Shown here: piece by piece, positions 10,701 through 19,227 of the stretch
Layout: each line of letters begins with the position of its first letter
Position numbering within the stretch: the stretch's first letter is position 1
Assembly: GCA_002305715.1 (NCBI GenBank)
Contig: DBQD01000054.1
Span: 1 to 61,707, forward strand
Source: Proteiniphilum sp. UBA1403
GTDB taxonomy: Bacteria; Bacteroidota; Bacteroidia; Bacteroidales; Dysgonomonadaceae
Reading direction: 5' to 3'
Length of the DNA stretch: 61,707 nucleotides
Made by a program: the position numbers and the translations under genes
Notes under the pieces: generated by a model
Databases searched by the model: none
The model's input: only the letters and a program-made list of their open reading frames with translations
Told to the model about the DNA's origin: nothing

Positions 10701-10877
10701 TTTGGTGAGGGTGTGGCAATGCGTTCTTCCATGGCAGTGGCAGTTATTGGGGGGTTAGTTACCTCTACCCTGATGAGCCTCGTGTTGATTCCCAGTGTAT
10801 ATTACCTATTTGAGCAGATGAAGCGAAAGGTTACACACACAGAAGATAGTAATAAAGGTTTACAGTTTGACGAATAA
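7758..10877 (+). CDS. RND efflux pump permease (HAE1-like)
   Basis: The protein has 1039 aa, normal for AcrB-type pumps, with the expected plan: TM1, a large periplasmic loop, TM2-7, a second loop, and TM8-12. The TM4 proton-relay motif reads GMLIDN, with D416 followed by N417, whereas AcrB has two aspartates here. The TM10 position that is Lys940 in AcrB falls in an INNSILLV segment, so the lysine is absent. Such D-N/NN types occur in other bacterial RND pumps. The first loop carries a Gly/Ser-rich stretch (MGGSMQTGASGSES). The fused RND-ABC gene starts 3 nt after its stop, suggesting the two pumps are made together and may form a mixed trimer, as MdtB and MdtC do. Confidence 0.9.
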   Translation: MRNILRFALKNPVSISMIVFAILLLGKISYDRLSVDLLPNMNSPRLFIELKAGERPPEEIEKMFVENIESMAIRQSDVVQVSSVIRAGSARVTVEYLQNKDMDEAFLDLQKAMGTLSQNADIESINITQHDPNMAPVVLIAMSHQTITDMAELRKMADSYIRNELIRLEGIAEVSLSGEETPVLTIETNPYMLRAFGVTMEEIASRIESNNQSISGGRVSEMGLQYLVKSSTLFTSEKDFENLIISYKPTETTMGGSMQTGASGSESAPLFLGEVATIKFENARPDNIVRINGERCIGLSVYKETQFNTVKAVDLINAQLSVIQQALPGYKFQVISNQGTFIKQAISEVIYSALLGMLLAVLVLFYFLRRVSTTLIVSISIPISLIATFTMMYFNGLTINVMTLSGLALGAGMLIDNVIVVIESIFRNREQGLERTEAIINGTTEVSGAVIASTVTTIVVFIPIVYLHGASGELFKDLAWTVTFSLLSSLFVALLVIPMLYDRFTRRKEDQVETKSVQFRGYSNHLRKLLNHRWWVISISAAILIVSIFLIPFVRTEFLPRTEGKDFTILVKLPEGTRLERTDAVVQNLEHIVQQISEDSLVVLYSHVGMGSSDNATFEGEHTAMIKVILSEQSKVLPEELIARFSEATSSMDGVEFAFKQENNSLGDILGEEEAPIVVEVRGEDLEEIAFLTEDVLSRLSSINGIYNMKSSMADGAPELNINIDRTISGINNISVNTLIQQLVQQLQGHEVGKMDYKGEMRDIIIKVPDITRSELGELLVRSGNQEFRLNEIATITQSQAPKEIYRRNQNRLNKIVADLEAGSSLDKVAREIRGAVADIDLPVGYTITVTGEEERRVESMESLFFALLLSVVLVYMVLASQYESLLHPFTILLTTPFGLVGAVLFFLISRTSLNIMGAMGIIMLAGIAINNSILLVGRINQLKRIMPLTEAIVKAGQQRIRPIIMTSLTTILVLLPMTFNFGEGVAMRSSMAVAVIGGLVTSTLMSLVLIPSVYYLFEQMKRKVTHTEDSNKGLQFDE

Positions 10878-10880
10878 GGC

Positions 10881-13800
10881 ATGGACTTTCTTTTAAATAA
10901 AAGAGTTACAATCTGTATGTTGTTTATAGCATCTACCCTTTTGGGGTATATCTCCTATAAGCAGCTACCAGTTGAATTGCTTCCCAATGCGGAGCTTCCC
11001 ATGCTCTATGTCAATGTGAACTCTCTACAGGATATGGATCCCTCTTTTGTAGAGTCGGAGGTGATCATTCCCTTGGAGGGAGCCATCAGCACAGTAGGAG
11101 GCGTGGATAGGATCCAGTCGGAGGTAAGCAGTCGGCAATCATCAATCCGAATCGACTTTAAAAGCAACGTGAATTTTAAGACCACTTCACTAAGGCTGGA
11201 AGAGAAAATGAAAGAAGTTGCCTCATCCCTACCGGATGGTTTTACCGTACGCGTACAGAAAATGGATCTCTCTAGGGTAAACAACACATTTATGTCGTTA
11301 CAGGTGAGGGGATCGGGAGGAATAGATCGTGTGCGCAATATCGTCGAAGAGGAGATGCTTTCGGAGTTGGAGAATATCGATGGTGTCGCAGCTGCTCAAG
11401 TGTATGGCGGTCGTCAACGGGCTATTGAAATACAGCTCGATAAGGATGCCAGTAAGGCATTGAACCTAACTCCCTCTAGAATTAGCTCCCTGCTAAATAG
11501 CAATGCACGTGAAAAGGTATTTGTTGGAGCTGTGAAAGAGACCGAAAGCCAGTATTTTGTTCATCTGCATTCAACATATACCAAAGTGTCAGATATGGAG
11601 AATATTGTGGTTGCACCCGGTCCAATCTTGCTGAAGGATATTGCTACCATTTTTTTCGATTTAAAGGATGAAACCTCTTATAGCCGAGTCAATGGAAAAG
11701 AGGCCATATCTGTATCACTTGTCAACGATGCCCAAGCAAATTTAATTGACTTATCACACCGTACATTGACAATTATTGAACAACTCAATAATCGTCTCGC
11801 ACCGCTTGATGTGGAGATCGTTGTCGAATCCAATATGGCTGAGACTATGGAGGACAACATCAACCAAATCATCAACCTTGCCTTGACGGGTGGTCTGCTT
11901 GCAATTCTGGTACTCTGGTTCTTCTTGAAGAATGTACGGTTGGTTTTTTTTATTGCCCTCTCCCTGCCCATTTCGGTGTTTACGGCATTTAGTTTCTTCT
12001 ATTGGGCAGGTATCTCGGTAAATAGCCTTACACTTGTTGGAATGGCCTTGGCTGTGGGGATGTTATTGGATAATAGCATCGTTGTGCTGGAAAATATCTA
12101 TCGACTGTCGGGCACTGGACTTCCTGCAGACGAATCGGTAAGTCGTGGAACAAAAGAGGTGTGGCGTTCCATTGTTGCTGCAACACTTACTACCATAATC
12201 ATATTTCTTCCTTTCATCTTTTCTGATAACTTCTTGTTGAAGTTGATGGGTAGCCACATTGGTGTCTCGATTATCTCTACCCTGTTAGTGTCACTGGCCG
12301 TCGCCCTATTTTTTGTGCCAATGGCAGCCTATCTGATTCTACGAAGTAAAAAAAGTGAAACAGTATTTTATGAGAAAGTTTCCTTGTTGCAGAGACCGAT
12401 ACAGGTATATTTAGTCTTGTTAAAGACTTGTCTGCGAAATCCGGGTAAGACCATTCTTGGGGCGCTTATTCTTCTTTTTGTTATCATCATTCTGTCGCTA
12501 TCAACTGCTGTACGGCAAAACAAGGAGGTTGATTCCGATCGGTTTAATATATATGTAACAATGCCTGCAGGCAGTACTTTAGAAAGTACCGACAATGTGG
12601 TCAGGGTAATCGAAGAACGCATGGAAGATATCCCTGAAAAAGAGGATCTGGTCAGTCGCGTTAATGAGGAGGAAGCAATGCTGACACTAATTTTGCAGGA
12701 AGAGTATCAAAGGATCGCAAAACGTAAAATATCGGAGATTAAAGTGGATGTGCTCTCCAGAATACCGCAAGTTGGAGGAGCCGAGATATTGGTATCAGAT
12801 GCAACTGGAGGTGGAAGATCAGATACGGGCATGAGTGGCATGGTTAACTTTATGAACCTGCTTGGGATTGGTAACAACCAAGAGCGTATCATTATAAAAG
12901 GATCTGACTTCGAGATGATGCAACTGGTTGCGGAAGATATTCGCTATCAGATGGATCAGCAGGAGTTTATTCAAAATACAACTGTTTCATTTATGAGCCG
13001 TCAACCGGAGATATTACTCGATTTCGATCAGATATTGCTCACCTCTTTCGGTATTACACGTGCAAATATCCTAACGGGTTTATCGGAGTTGAATGGTGAG
13101 TTTTCATCAGGAACAACCTTCAAGTTGGGTGATGAGTCGTATGACATTATTATCCGTGACAAAACAATAAAGGAAGAAGAGGAACAGCAACAAAGGGTAA
13201 AAACTATTGACGACCTCAATGCGGTACAGATCATTAACAATAACGGTGGTCTTCACAACTTAAAAGATATAGCAACGGTAAATAAAGGATTTGGTCGTTC
13301 TCGTATCATACGTGTCAATCAAGACAAGCAACTAGAGGTGCGTTATAGTTTTCTGCGGAGCATTGAGGAGTCTAAAACATTGTTGGAAGGTTATCGTGCC
13401 GATATCGACCAACTAATAGCCAATTACAATCTACCAGCCGGTGTTGCTATTGAGGTGATTCATGAAGAGGATCAGTTTGCCGATTTCAAATTTCTTATTT
13501 TTGCAGCATTTCTACTAATATTCATGATCCTTGCAATGGTATTCGAGTCGCTCTCCATGCCGCTGGTCATTCTTTTCTGCATTCCGCTGGCTGCAATAGG
13601 ATCTCTGCTCGCGCTCTTTCTTACAGGAAACAGCCTCTTGAATGCCAACACTTTAATGGGATTCCTCATCTTGCTCGGCGTTGTCGTTAACAATGGAATC
13701 ATCTTAATCGACTACACCAAGTTGCTTCGAAAGAACGGTTACCGCCGTGAACGAGCTTTGATGACTGCTGGTATATCTCGTATCAGACCTATCCTGATCA

Positions 13801-15572
13801 CGGCCATCACAACCATCATCGCCATGATGCCACTCGCGATGGGTGATAACGAATATGCAGGAGCAATAGGAGCCCCTTTTGCTATCACCGTTATCGGAGG
13901 GCTTGCATTTTCCACTTTGTTAACACTGGTGATCATTCCAACTGTATACATGGGATTGGAGAATGCCATACACTGGTACCGTACACTACCGATAAAAACT
14001 AAGATTACTCATCTTTTACTTTTTGTAGTCGGTGTAGTAGCCATTTATTTTTATGGAGAGGGATTGTTGTATCAGGCACTTTATATTACGTTGCTTACCC
14101 TGCTCATTCCAGGTGTAACCTTTTTTGTGCAGACCAGTCTACGCAGAGCTAAAGCAGATGTGGTGGACCCGGAGCAGGAGATCCATATTGTGGTGCGTAG
14201 TCTGGTCAAGGTCTACGATCGTTCTGGACGTTTTGCACGAGAATGGAATAGTGGTCTAGAGATACGACGTCGTTTGGGACTAACCGGTGAATACCATTCT
14301 TTGAAAGATTTCACGCCTGTTATCTGGCAACTTCTCCTTTGGGGATATGGTATCTATTTCACCTATTTTTATGTCGAAAGCAAGACATGGGGTTTTCTTT
14401 TCTCCTTTGTTATTTATGCCTCAACTCTTTACATCTGGCGCAAGATTCGGACCTATCTCTTTCATCGTTTTCCAGGGAGTAGCTGGGTGAGATACTTGAA
14501 CCGTACAATTTTCTGGAGCATCCCCTTTATAATACTGTGGGGACTCTACCGAAAACTGGATAACCTCCCAATGGTACTGATCATTGGTGCATTGTGGGGA
14601 TTAGGTATAGCAATTTATGTTTCATCTCAATATATCTATAGCAGAAATGTTAATATTGAAAGAATTACCGGCCGATTTGCCGGATTGAAGCGTGCATACT
14701 TCCGGATGGTCATCTCTATCCCGTTGTTAGGGAAACGACGTAGACCCTTCAAAGCTTTACGTAGTGTTTCGTTTGAAATAAAAACCGGTATGTTTGGTCT
14801 GCTCGGACCTAACGGAGCTGGCAAATCGACTCTTATGCGTATCGTCACAGGGATATTAGAGCAAAGCTACGGGAGTATCTGGATCAATGGGTTGGATACA
14901 CGTGTTTATAGAGAGGAGCTTCAGAGTTTGATAGGCTTCCTGCCACAGGAGTTTGGGATGTATGAAAACATGACCGCTTGGGAATTTCTCGATTACCAGG
15001 CTATCTTGAAAGGGCTGACCGATACCAACGTACGAAATGAGCGAATAAGCTATGTGTTGCACTCGGTACATATGTATGAGCGAAAGGATGACAAGATTGG
15101 TTCTTTCTCCGGCGGGATGAAGCAACGTATAGGTATTGCGTTAATCCTGCTGAACCTTCCACGTATACTTGTAGTGGATGAACCAACAGCAGGGCTCGAT
15201 CCGCGTGAACGTATCCGGTTCCGGAATCTCTTGGTGGAATTGAGTAAAAACCGCATTGTCATCTTTTCAACCCATATTATTGAGGATATTTCCAGCTCCT
15301 GTAACCAAGTAGTGGTGGTGGACAAAGGGGAGCTGAAGTATTTTGGTGAGCCGGAGAAGATGGTAGAAATGGCAGTTGGAAAGGTGTGGCAATTCCTAAT
15401 AGACAGGGAGTCGTTTGAAGTTAAACTAGATAAATCACTCGTGGTGCATAATATACAGGAAGGTGATAAGATACAGGTGCGCTACATATCAGTGGTTGAA
15501 CCTTATCCAGGAGCTGTTCAGGTGGAGGCCAACCTGGAAGATGCTTACTTGTGTTTGTTGAAAAACATTTGA
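10881..15572 (+). CDS. RND permease fused to an ABC ATPase domain
   Basis: This is one uninterrupted 1563-aa frame. Residues 1 to about 1040 form a complete RND pump: TM4 motif GMLLDN with D397 and N398, and TM10 with VVNNGIILIDY. Two more membrane segments follow (about 1042-1090). Residues 1101-1113 (IHIVVRSLVKVYD) look like the first strand and A-loop of an ABC ATPase. About four membrane segments follow (1130-1260). The rest of the ATPase then resumes: FKAL at 1290, Walker A GPNGAGKST at 1309-1317, SGGMKQR from 1410, Walker B D1433 and E1434, H-loop H1465. All ATPase motifs are intact. The following 238-aa permease gene starts 4 nt later. A fused pump with both proton-relay and ATPase motifs is unusual; the energy coupling is my inference. 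Confidence 0.88.
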   Translation: MDFLLNKRVTICMLFIASTLLGYISYKQLPVELLPNAELPMLYVNVNSLQDMDPSFVESEVIIPLEGAISTVGGVDRIQSEVSSRQSSIRIDFKSNVNFKTTSLRLEEKMKEVASSLPDGFTVRVQKMDLSRVNNTFMSLQVRGSGGIDRVRNIVEEEMLSELENIDGVAAAQVYGGRQRAIEIQLDKDASKALNLTPSRISSLLNSNAREKVFVGAVKETESQYFVHLHSTYTKVSDMENIVVAPGPILLKDIATIFFDLKDETSYSRVNGKEAISVSLVNDAQANLIDLSHRTLTIIEQLNNRLAPLDVEIVVESNMAETMEDNINQIINLALTGGLLAILVLWFFLKNVRLVFFIALSLPISVFTAFSFFYWAGISVNSLTLVGMALAVGMLLDNSIVVLENIYRLSGTGLPADESVSRGTKEVWRSIVAATLTTIIIFLPFIFSDNFLLKLMGSHIGVSIISTLLVSLAVALFFVPMAAYLILRSKKSETVFYEKVSLLQRPIQVYLVLLKTCLRNPGKTILGALILLFVIIILSLSTAVRQNKEVDSDRFNIYVTMPAGSTLESTDNVVRVIEERMEDIPEKEDLVSRVNEEEAMLTLILQEEYQRIAKRKISEIKVDVLSRIPQVGGAEILVSDATGGGRSDTGMSGMVNFMNLLGIGNNQERIIIKGSDFEMMQLVAEDIRYQMDQQEFIQNTTVSFMSRQPEILLDFDQILLTSFGITRANILTGLSELNGEFSSGTTFKLGDESYDIIIRDKTIKEEEEQQQRVKTIDDLNAVQIINNNGGLHNLKDIATVNKGFGRSRIIRVNQDKQLEVRYSFLRSIEESKTLLEGYRADIDQLIANYNLPAGVAIEVIHEEDQFADFKFLIFAAFLLIFMILAMVFESLSMPLVILFCIPLAAIGSLLALFLTGNSLLNANTLMGFLILLGVVVNNGIILIDYTKLLRKNGYRRERALMTAGISRIRPILITAITTIIAMMPLAMGDNEYAGAIGAPFAITVIGGLAFSTLLTLVIIPTVYMGLENAIHWYRTLPIKTKITHLLLFVVGVVAIYFYGEGLLYQALYITLLTLLIPGVTFFVQTSLRRAKADVVDPEQEIHIVVRSLVKVYDRSGRFAREWNSGLEIRRRLGLTGEYHSLKDFTPVIWQLLLWGYGIYFTYFYVESKTWGFLFSFVIYASTLYIWRKIRTYLFHRFPGSSWVRYLNRTIFWSIPFIILWGLYRKLDNLPMVLIIGALWGLGIAIYVSSQYIYSRNVNIERITGRFAGLKRAYFRMVISIPLLGKRRRPFKALRSVSFEIKTGMFGLLGPNGAGKSTLMRIVTGILEQSYGSIWINGLDTRVYREELQSLIGFLPQEFGMYENMTAWEFLDYQAILKGLTDTNVRNERISYVLHSVHMYERKDDKIGSFSGGMKQRIGIALILLNLPRILVVDEPTAGLDPRERIRFRNLLVELSKNRIVIFSTHIIEDISSSCNQVVVVDKGELKYFGEPEKMVEMAVGKVWQFLIDRESFEVKLDKSLVVHNIQEGDKIQVRYISVVEPYPGAVQVEANLEDAYLCLLKNI

Positions 15573-15576
15573 TGGT

Positions 15577-16293
15577 ATGAGCTTGAATAAATATATAGAT
15601 TTGACAACCCGGATCGTACGATACAATCTGAAGATTATCTTTGCAGGAAAATTCTTCTGGTTTCTGTTGGCTTCATTTCTCTTTTTTGCCTTTTTCATGT
15701 TCCAGCAGGCATGGAATAGAAGCGAAATCAATGAGGAATCAATCTATAGCTTGCTGCTCTTCCCATGTCTGTTGCTGATATTCTATCCGGTTGTTTTCGG
15801 TATTCAGAATGATGAGGACAACCGGATACTGGAAATCATTTTTGGTATTCCCAATTATCGTTACAAGGTATGGGGTGTCCGCATGTTGATGATTTTTGTA
15901 GCGAACTACTTTATCCTTCTAATCTTTGCATATATTGCCCGGTTAATGCTTTATCCGGTCAACATTGCCGAGATGGCTTTTCAACTGCTTTTCCCGATGC
16001 TTTTTTTTGGGAACTTAGCCTTTATGTTTTCCACTATCACCAGGAGTGGTAACGGCACTGCAGTCATAATGATTGTGTTAGGGTTGGTCTTCTTTATTTT
16101 CATGAATGCCGACAGGCGGATAGCTCTTTCGTACTGGAATATCTTTCTAAACCCTTTTTCTATTCCTTCTAATGTTCATCCTATAATCTGGCAGAATACT
16201 ATAATCAAGAGCCGCTTGTTTTTACTGATTGGCTCAATTATATGGTTGCTAATTGGATTTCTGAACCTACAGAAACGGGAAAAATTCGTATAA
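15577..16293 (+). CDS. Small ABC-2-like membrane permease
   Basis: The protein has 238 aa and is almost entirely hydrophobic with about six membrane segments (near residues 28-45, 58-75, 105-122, 130-150, 160-175 and 210-230). A soluble patch, NDEDNRILEIIFGIPNYRY, lies between segments 2 and 3; in ABC-2 permeases the equivalent region contacts the ATPase. The start is 4 nt after the stop of the RND-ABC fusion, so this is probably the partner permease of the fused ATPase domain. It is the last gene of the locus. No catalytic motif is visible and the substrate is unknown. Confidence 0.75.
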   Translation: MSLNKYIDLTTRIVRYNLKIIFAGKFFWFLLASFLFFAFFMFQQAWNRSEINEESIYSLLLFPCLLLIFYPVVFGIQNDEDNRILEIIFGIPNYRYKVWGVRMLMIFVANYFILLIFAYIARLMLYPVNIAEMAFQLLFPMLFFGNLAFMFSTITRSGNGTAVIMIVLGLVFFIFMNADRRIALSYWNIFLNPFSIPSNVHPIIWQNTIIKSRLFLLIGSIIWLLIGFLNLQKREKFV

Positions 16294-16445
16294 TAAACAG
16301 AGAGGAACAATACCCAGGTTGAGGATTATTGCAACTTGAGTTTAACCCATTCCGGTCTCTCACATCTATTCACTTAAGAACGATTTGGAGAGCAGGATAA
16401 AATATGTGTTACAACCTTAGAAAAAGGGATAAATAGTCGATATCT

Positions 16446-17618
16446 TTATATTAATATGCCCAAAGCCTCCTCATAAAGTGTAACTTTTTCCAGTCGGTCG
16501 TCATGTACAATATACGTGTTTTCGATTCCCACAGCACCAATACCAGGTAATACGAATTTGGGTTCAATTGCTATCGCCATGCCGGTTTCCAACACTTCCT
16601 TAGAGCGTGGGGTAAGAACAGGAGGTTCATTAATTTCCAAACCTACACCATGACCCACAAACTTGGCTTGTTGCTCTGTCCCCATAAAATATGGCTCCAG
16701 TTTATTCTCCTTAACGATTTTTTCAGCCTGATGCCAGAGCTCTGCACATGACACTCCCGCTTTTGTACTGGCCTCTAGGGTGTGAATGATGTCGAGCGAA
16801 ACCTGATGTGCTTTGTATGCTATTTCGGGAGCATGTTCAATCACGAACGTGCGGGACATGTCGTCCATGTTGGGACGGTAATTTCCTGCCATATCCACCA
16901 TCAAGGTAGTACCGGGAGTGAGGAGTGTTCCATTGGCTCCCAGCGGGAGTAGGGGAGAGATACCTCCACCACCTAACGCGTAATCGAATGGAGAGGCCGT
17001 TTGTGCATTATCTCCAGCCAACATGCTACCCATAAATATATCCATATTTTCACCAAAGGAACGGAAAATGCCCATCGATCCATGTAGGCGCATCTGCCGT
17101 TCAATTTCAATCTGCAGTTCTACGTCAGTCATCCCTTTGTGATAGAGTGAGGGGATTAATTCATAGACTTTTGTGTGAATAGTTGCGCTCTCGCGTATTT
17201 GGTTCAGTTCATATTCTGACTTAACCGAACGTATTTTACGGATGTCAGATGAGATGTTGCCAATTTCAGGCATTTCTAGTGCTGCCTGAAGGCGGACTGC
17301 TGTGCTATAGGAGATTGTGTCAATTTCAAGGAGAACCTTCTTAGGGATCGTTAACCCAATCTCGCGGAGTATGTCTGGTATTTGTTCCGGCTTGCGGATT
17401 CCGATGATGTTTTCACCCGATAAAGTATGGGGGCGTCGCACAAAGAGAAGCGATTCGCCTGTCTGATAAACTAAAATATAACCGTTGAATATAAATCCTG
17501 TAAGCCAGTATTGATTTACCGATGAATTAATGATGCAGGCTTCGGCTTGCATGGAAGTGAGAACTTGTTGCAATTTCTGCAACCTTGCATTTTTTTCTGT
17601 CGTGGGCAGTTGATTCAT
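16446..17618 (-). CDS. Xaa-Pro peptidase family protein (M24)
   Basis: This is a 390-aa cytoplasmic metallopeptidase with a creatinase-like N-terminal domain (about 1-140) and a pita-bread catalytic domain. All five metal ligands of the M24 family are visible: D242, D253, H323 (in GHGVGLE), E352 and E366. It should remove N-terminal residues before proline or cleave related dipeptides. It is the last gene of the minus-strand run that starts with the amidophosphoribosyltransferase, 75 nt after aroE, and it converges on the transporter locus. Peptide turnover has no obvious link to its neighbours. Confidence 0.9.
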   Translation of the reverse strand: MNQLPTTEKNARLQKLQQVLTSMQAEACIINSSVNQYWLTGFIFNGYILVYQTGESLLFVRRPHTLSGENIIGIRKPEQIPDILREIGLTIPKKVLLEIDTISYSTAVRLQAALEMPEIGNISSDIRKIRSVKSEYELNQIRESATIHTKVYELIPSLYHKGMTDVELQIEIERQMRLHGSMGIFRSFGENMDIFMGSMLAGDNAQTASPFDYALGGGGISPLLPLGANGTLLTPGTTLMVDMAGNYRPNMDDMSRTFVIEHAPEIAYKAHQVSLDIIHTLEASTKAGVSCAELWHQAEKIVKENKLEPYFMGTEQQAKFVGHGVGLEINEPPVLTPRSKEVLETGMAIAIEPKFVLPGIGAVGIENTYIVHDDRLEKVTLYEEALGILI

Positions 17619-17693
17619 GAAACGTATCTGTTTGACGACTTCCGTCAGGAGTTAATTTGTTCGAAATAAAAATGATGAATGTGATAAAGAAGT

Positions 17694-18446
17694 TTATTGG
17701 TTCCAGATGTCCCATGCAGCTTCAGCTTGAATCTCCAGCATCTCCCTTCCATTTTTTGTGATGGCACCTTGCTCCTTCCCTTTCTTTAGGAAGAGTGTTT
17801 CCTCTGGGTTGTAAACCAAATCGTAGAGGAGGTGATTGGGCGAAAGCAACTGATAGGGAATATCGGGACAAACATCACTATTGGGATAAGTACCCACCGG
17901 TGAGGCATTCACAATGATTTGGTGTGTAGAAATGATTTCCGGCGTTAGCATGTCGTATGTAAGTCTACTTTCTTGGGGTGTTCGAGAGACATATTTCCAG
18001 CTTATACTTAGGTCTTGAAGTGCCTGCGCTACAGCTTTTGATGCACCCCCAGTGCCTAAAATCAGGGCTTTATGATGCAATGTAGGGTTTAAAAGTGGAG
18101 AGAGAGAATCACGAAATCCGATATAATCCGTATTGTACCCAATAAGGCGGTAAAAGTACATATCACCTGGTTTACGTTCTACCTTGATCGCATTTACAGC
18201 CCCAATCTTCTCGGCTTCGAAAGAAACCTCATGAAGAAAAGGAATTACCTTTTCTTTATAAGGGATGGTCACATTAAGTCCTCTCAGGTGTTGATTAAAG
18301 AGAATTATGTGCCTAATTTCGTTGATATCTTCTATTTCAAAATTCAGGTATTCGGCATTAATACCCTCACGCTGAAACTTATCACCGAAGAATTTGGCTG
18401 AAAAAGAGTGCTTCAGCGGGAAACCAATAAGTCCGTATGTGTCCAT
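17694..18446 (-). CDS. aroE: Shikimate dehydrogenase
   Basis: This is the NADPH-dependent enzyme that reduces 3-dehydroshikimate in aromatic and chorismate synthesis. I place the start at 18446 (protein begins MDTYGLIGFPLKHS, 250 aa), because the family begins with this substrate-binding strand. The open frame runs 19 codons further to 18503 but would then overlap ubiE. Visible motifs are the shikimate-binding SFSAKFF region, NVTIPYKE with the catalytic Lys, the NADP loop GTGGASKA, and NASPVGTYPN. The protein is slightly shorter than the E. coli enzyme. Chorismate made here could feed the menaquinone operon at 34530-40822. Confidence 0.92.
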   Translation of the reverse strand: MDTYGLIGFPLKHSFSAKFFGDKFQREGINAEYLNFEIEDINEIRHIILFNQHLRGLNVTIPYKEKVIPFLHEVSFEAEKIGAVNAIKVERKPGDMYFYRLIGYNTDYIGFRDSLSPLLNPTLHHKALILGTGGASKAVAQALQDLSISWKYVSRTPQESRLTYDMLTPEIISTHQIIVNASPVGTYPNSDVCPDIPYQLLSPNHLLYDLVYNPEETLFLKKGKEQGAITKNGREMLEIQAEAAWDIWNQ

Positions 18447-18480
18447 ATTCGTCGCGTCGTTAAACCATCCTAATTCTAGA

Positions 18481-19227
18481 TTAAACAATGGGTTTCTCCG
18501 CAATGTACAAAGAGCATATTCCCATTGTGTATCTTTTTATTCTGATACGCGTAAAACCATTTTTCTCCAGAATCGACATCATTTCTTTTCCTTGCGGAAA
18601 GGCGGCAATGGATGCAGGTAAGTATTTGTAGGCACGTTGTTCAGTCGCAAACAGTCCCGTTAGAAAGGGTATTACATGTTTTGTGTAGAAGGCGTAAAAT
18701 TGTTTCATCGGAGACTTCTCAGGTGTTGTTAGCTCAAGGAAGAGAAAGACACCCCCCGGTTTCAACACACGTAGTACTTCTTGGAAACTTTTATCGATGT
18801 TCTCAAAGTTGCGTACGCCAAATGCGACAATGGCGGCGTCAAAACTTTTATCGTTAAAAGTCATGGCTGAGCAATCCTGATTCTCGAAAGTAATTGTTTT
18901 GCTCATCCCTTTTTTGTCAACTTTTATCTTACCTATTTCCATCATGCCGTCAGAGATATCTACGGCGCTGATCTTTTCAGGCTTCAGCATTTGCTGAGCC
19001 AGAATGGCAAAGTCGCCCGTACCTGTAGCAATATCAAGAATATGGTTAGGATTGTATTTCTTGAGTTGCTTCAGTGCATCCTTACGCCAGTATGTATCGA
19101 TTCCCATTGAGAGAGTCCCATTCAATTTGTCGTAATTGGGCGCAATCTCATTGAACATTCTGGCCACCTGTTCATTCTTCGGCTGATTGGTGTCGTAGGG
19201 ATTAACCTTTTCTACTTTATAACTCAT
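18481..19227 (-). CDS. ubiE: Demethylmenaquinone methyltransferase (UbiE/MenG)
   Basis: This 248-aa SAM-dependent methyltransferase carries out the last step of menaquinone synthesis. The SAM-binding motif ILDIATGTGDFAI and the family motifs around NGTLSMGID and VLKPGG are present. The start codon overlaps the purC stop as ATGA (19224-19227). The other men genes lie about 16 kb away in the same window, so this step is genetically separate. No ubiquinone genes are seen, which fits a menaquinone-only anaerobe or microaerobe. Confidence 0.93.
   Translation of the reverse strand: MSYKVEKVNPYDTNQPKNEQVARMFNEIAPNYDKLNGTLSMGIDTYWRKDALKQLKKYNPNHILDIATGTGDFAILAQQMLKPEKISAVDISDGMMEIGKIKVDKKGMSKTITFENQDCSAMTFNDKSFDAAIVAFGVRNFENIDKSFQEVLRVLKPGGVFLFLELTTPEKSPMKQFYAFYTKHVIPFLTGLFATEQRAYKYLPASIAAFPQGKEMMSILEKNGFTRIRIKRYTMGICSLYIAEKPIV

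Noticed and set aside
18447..18503. N-terminal extension of aroE by 19 codons
   Set aside because: Homologues begin at the strand starting at 18446, and the extension overlaps the coding end of ubiE.
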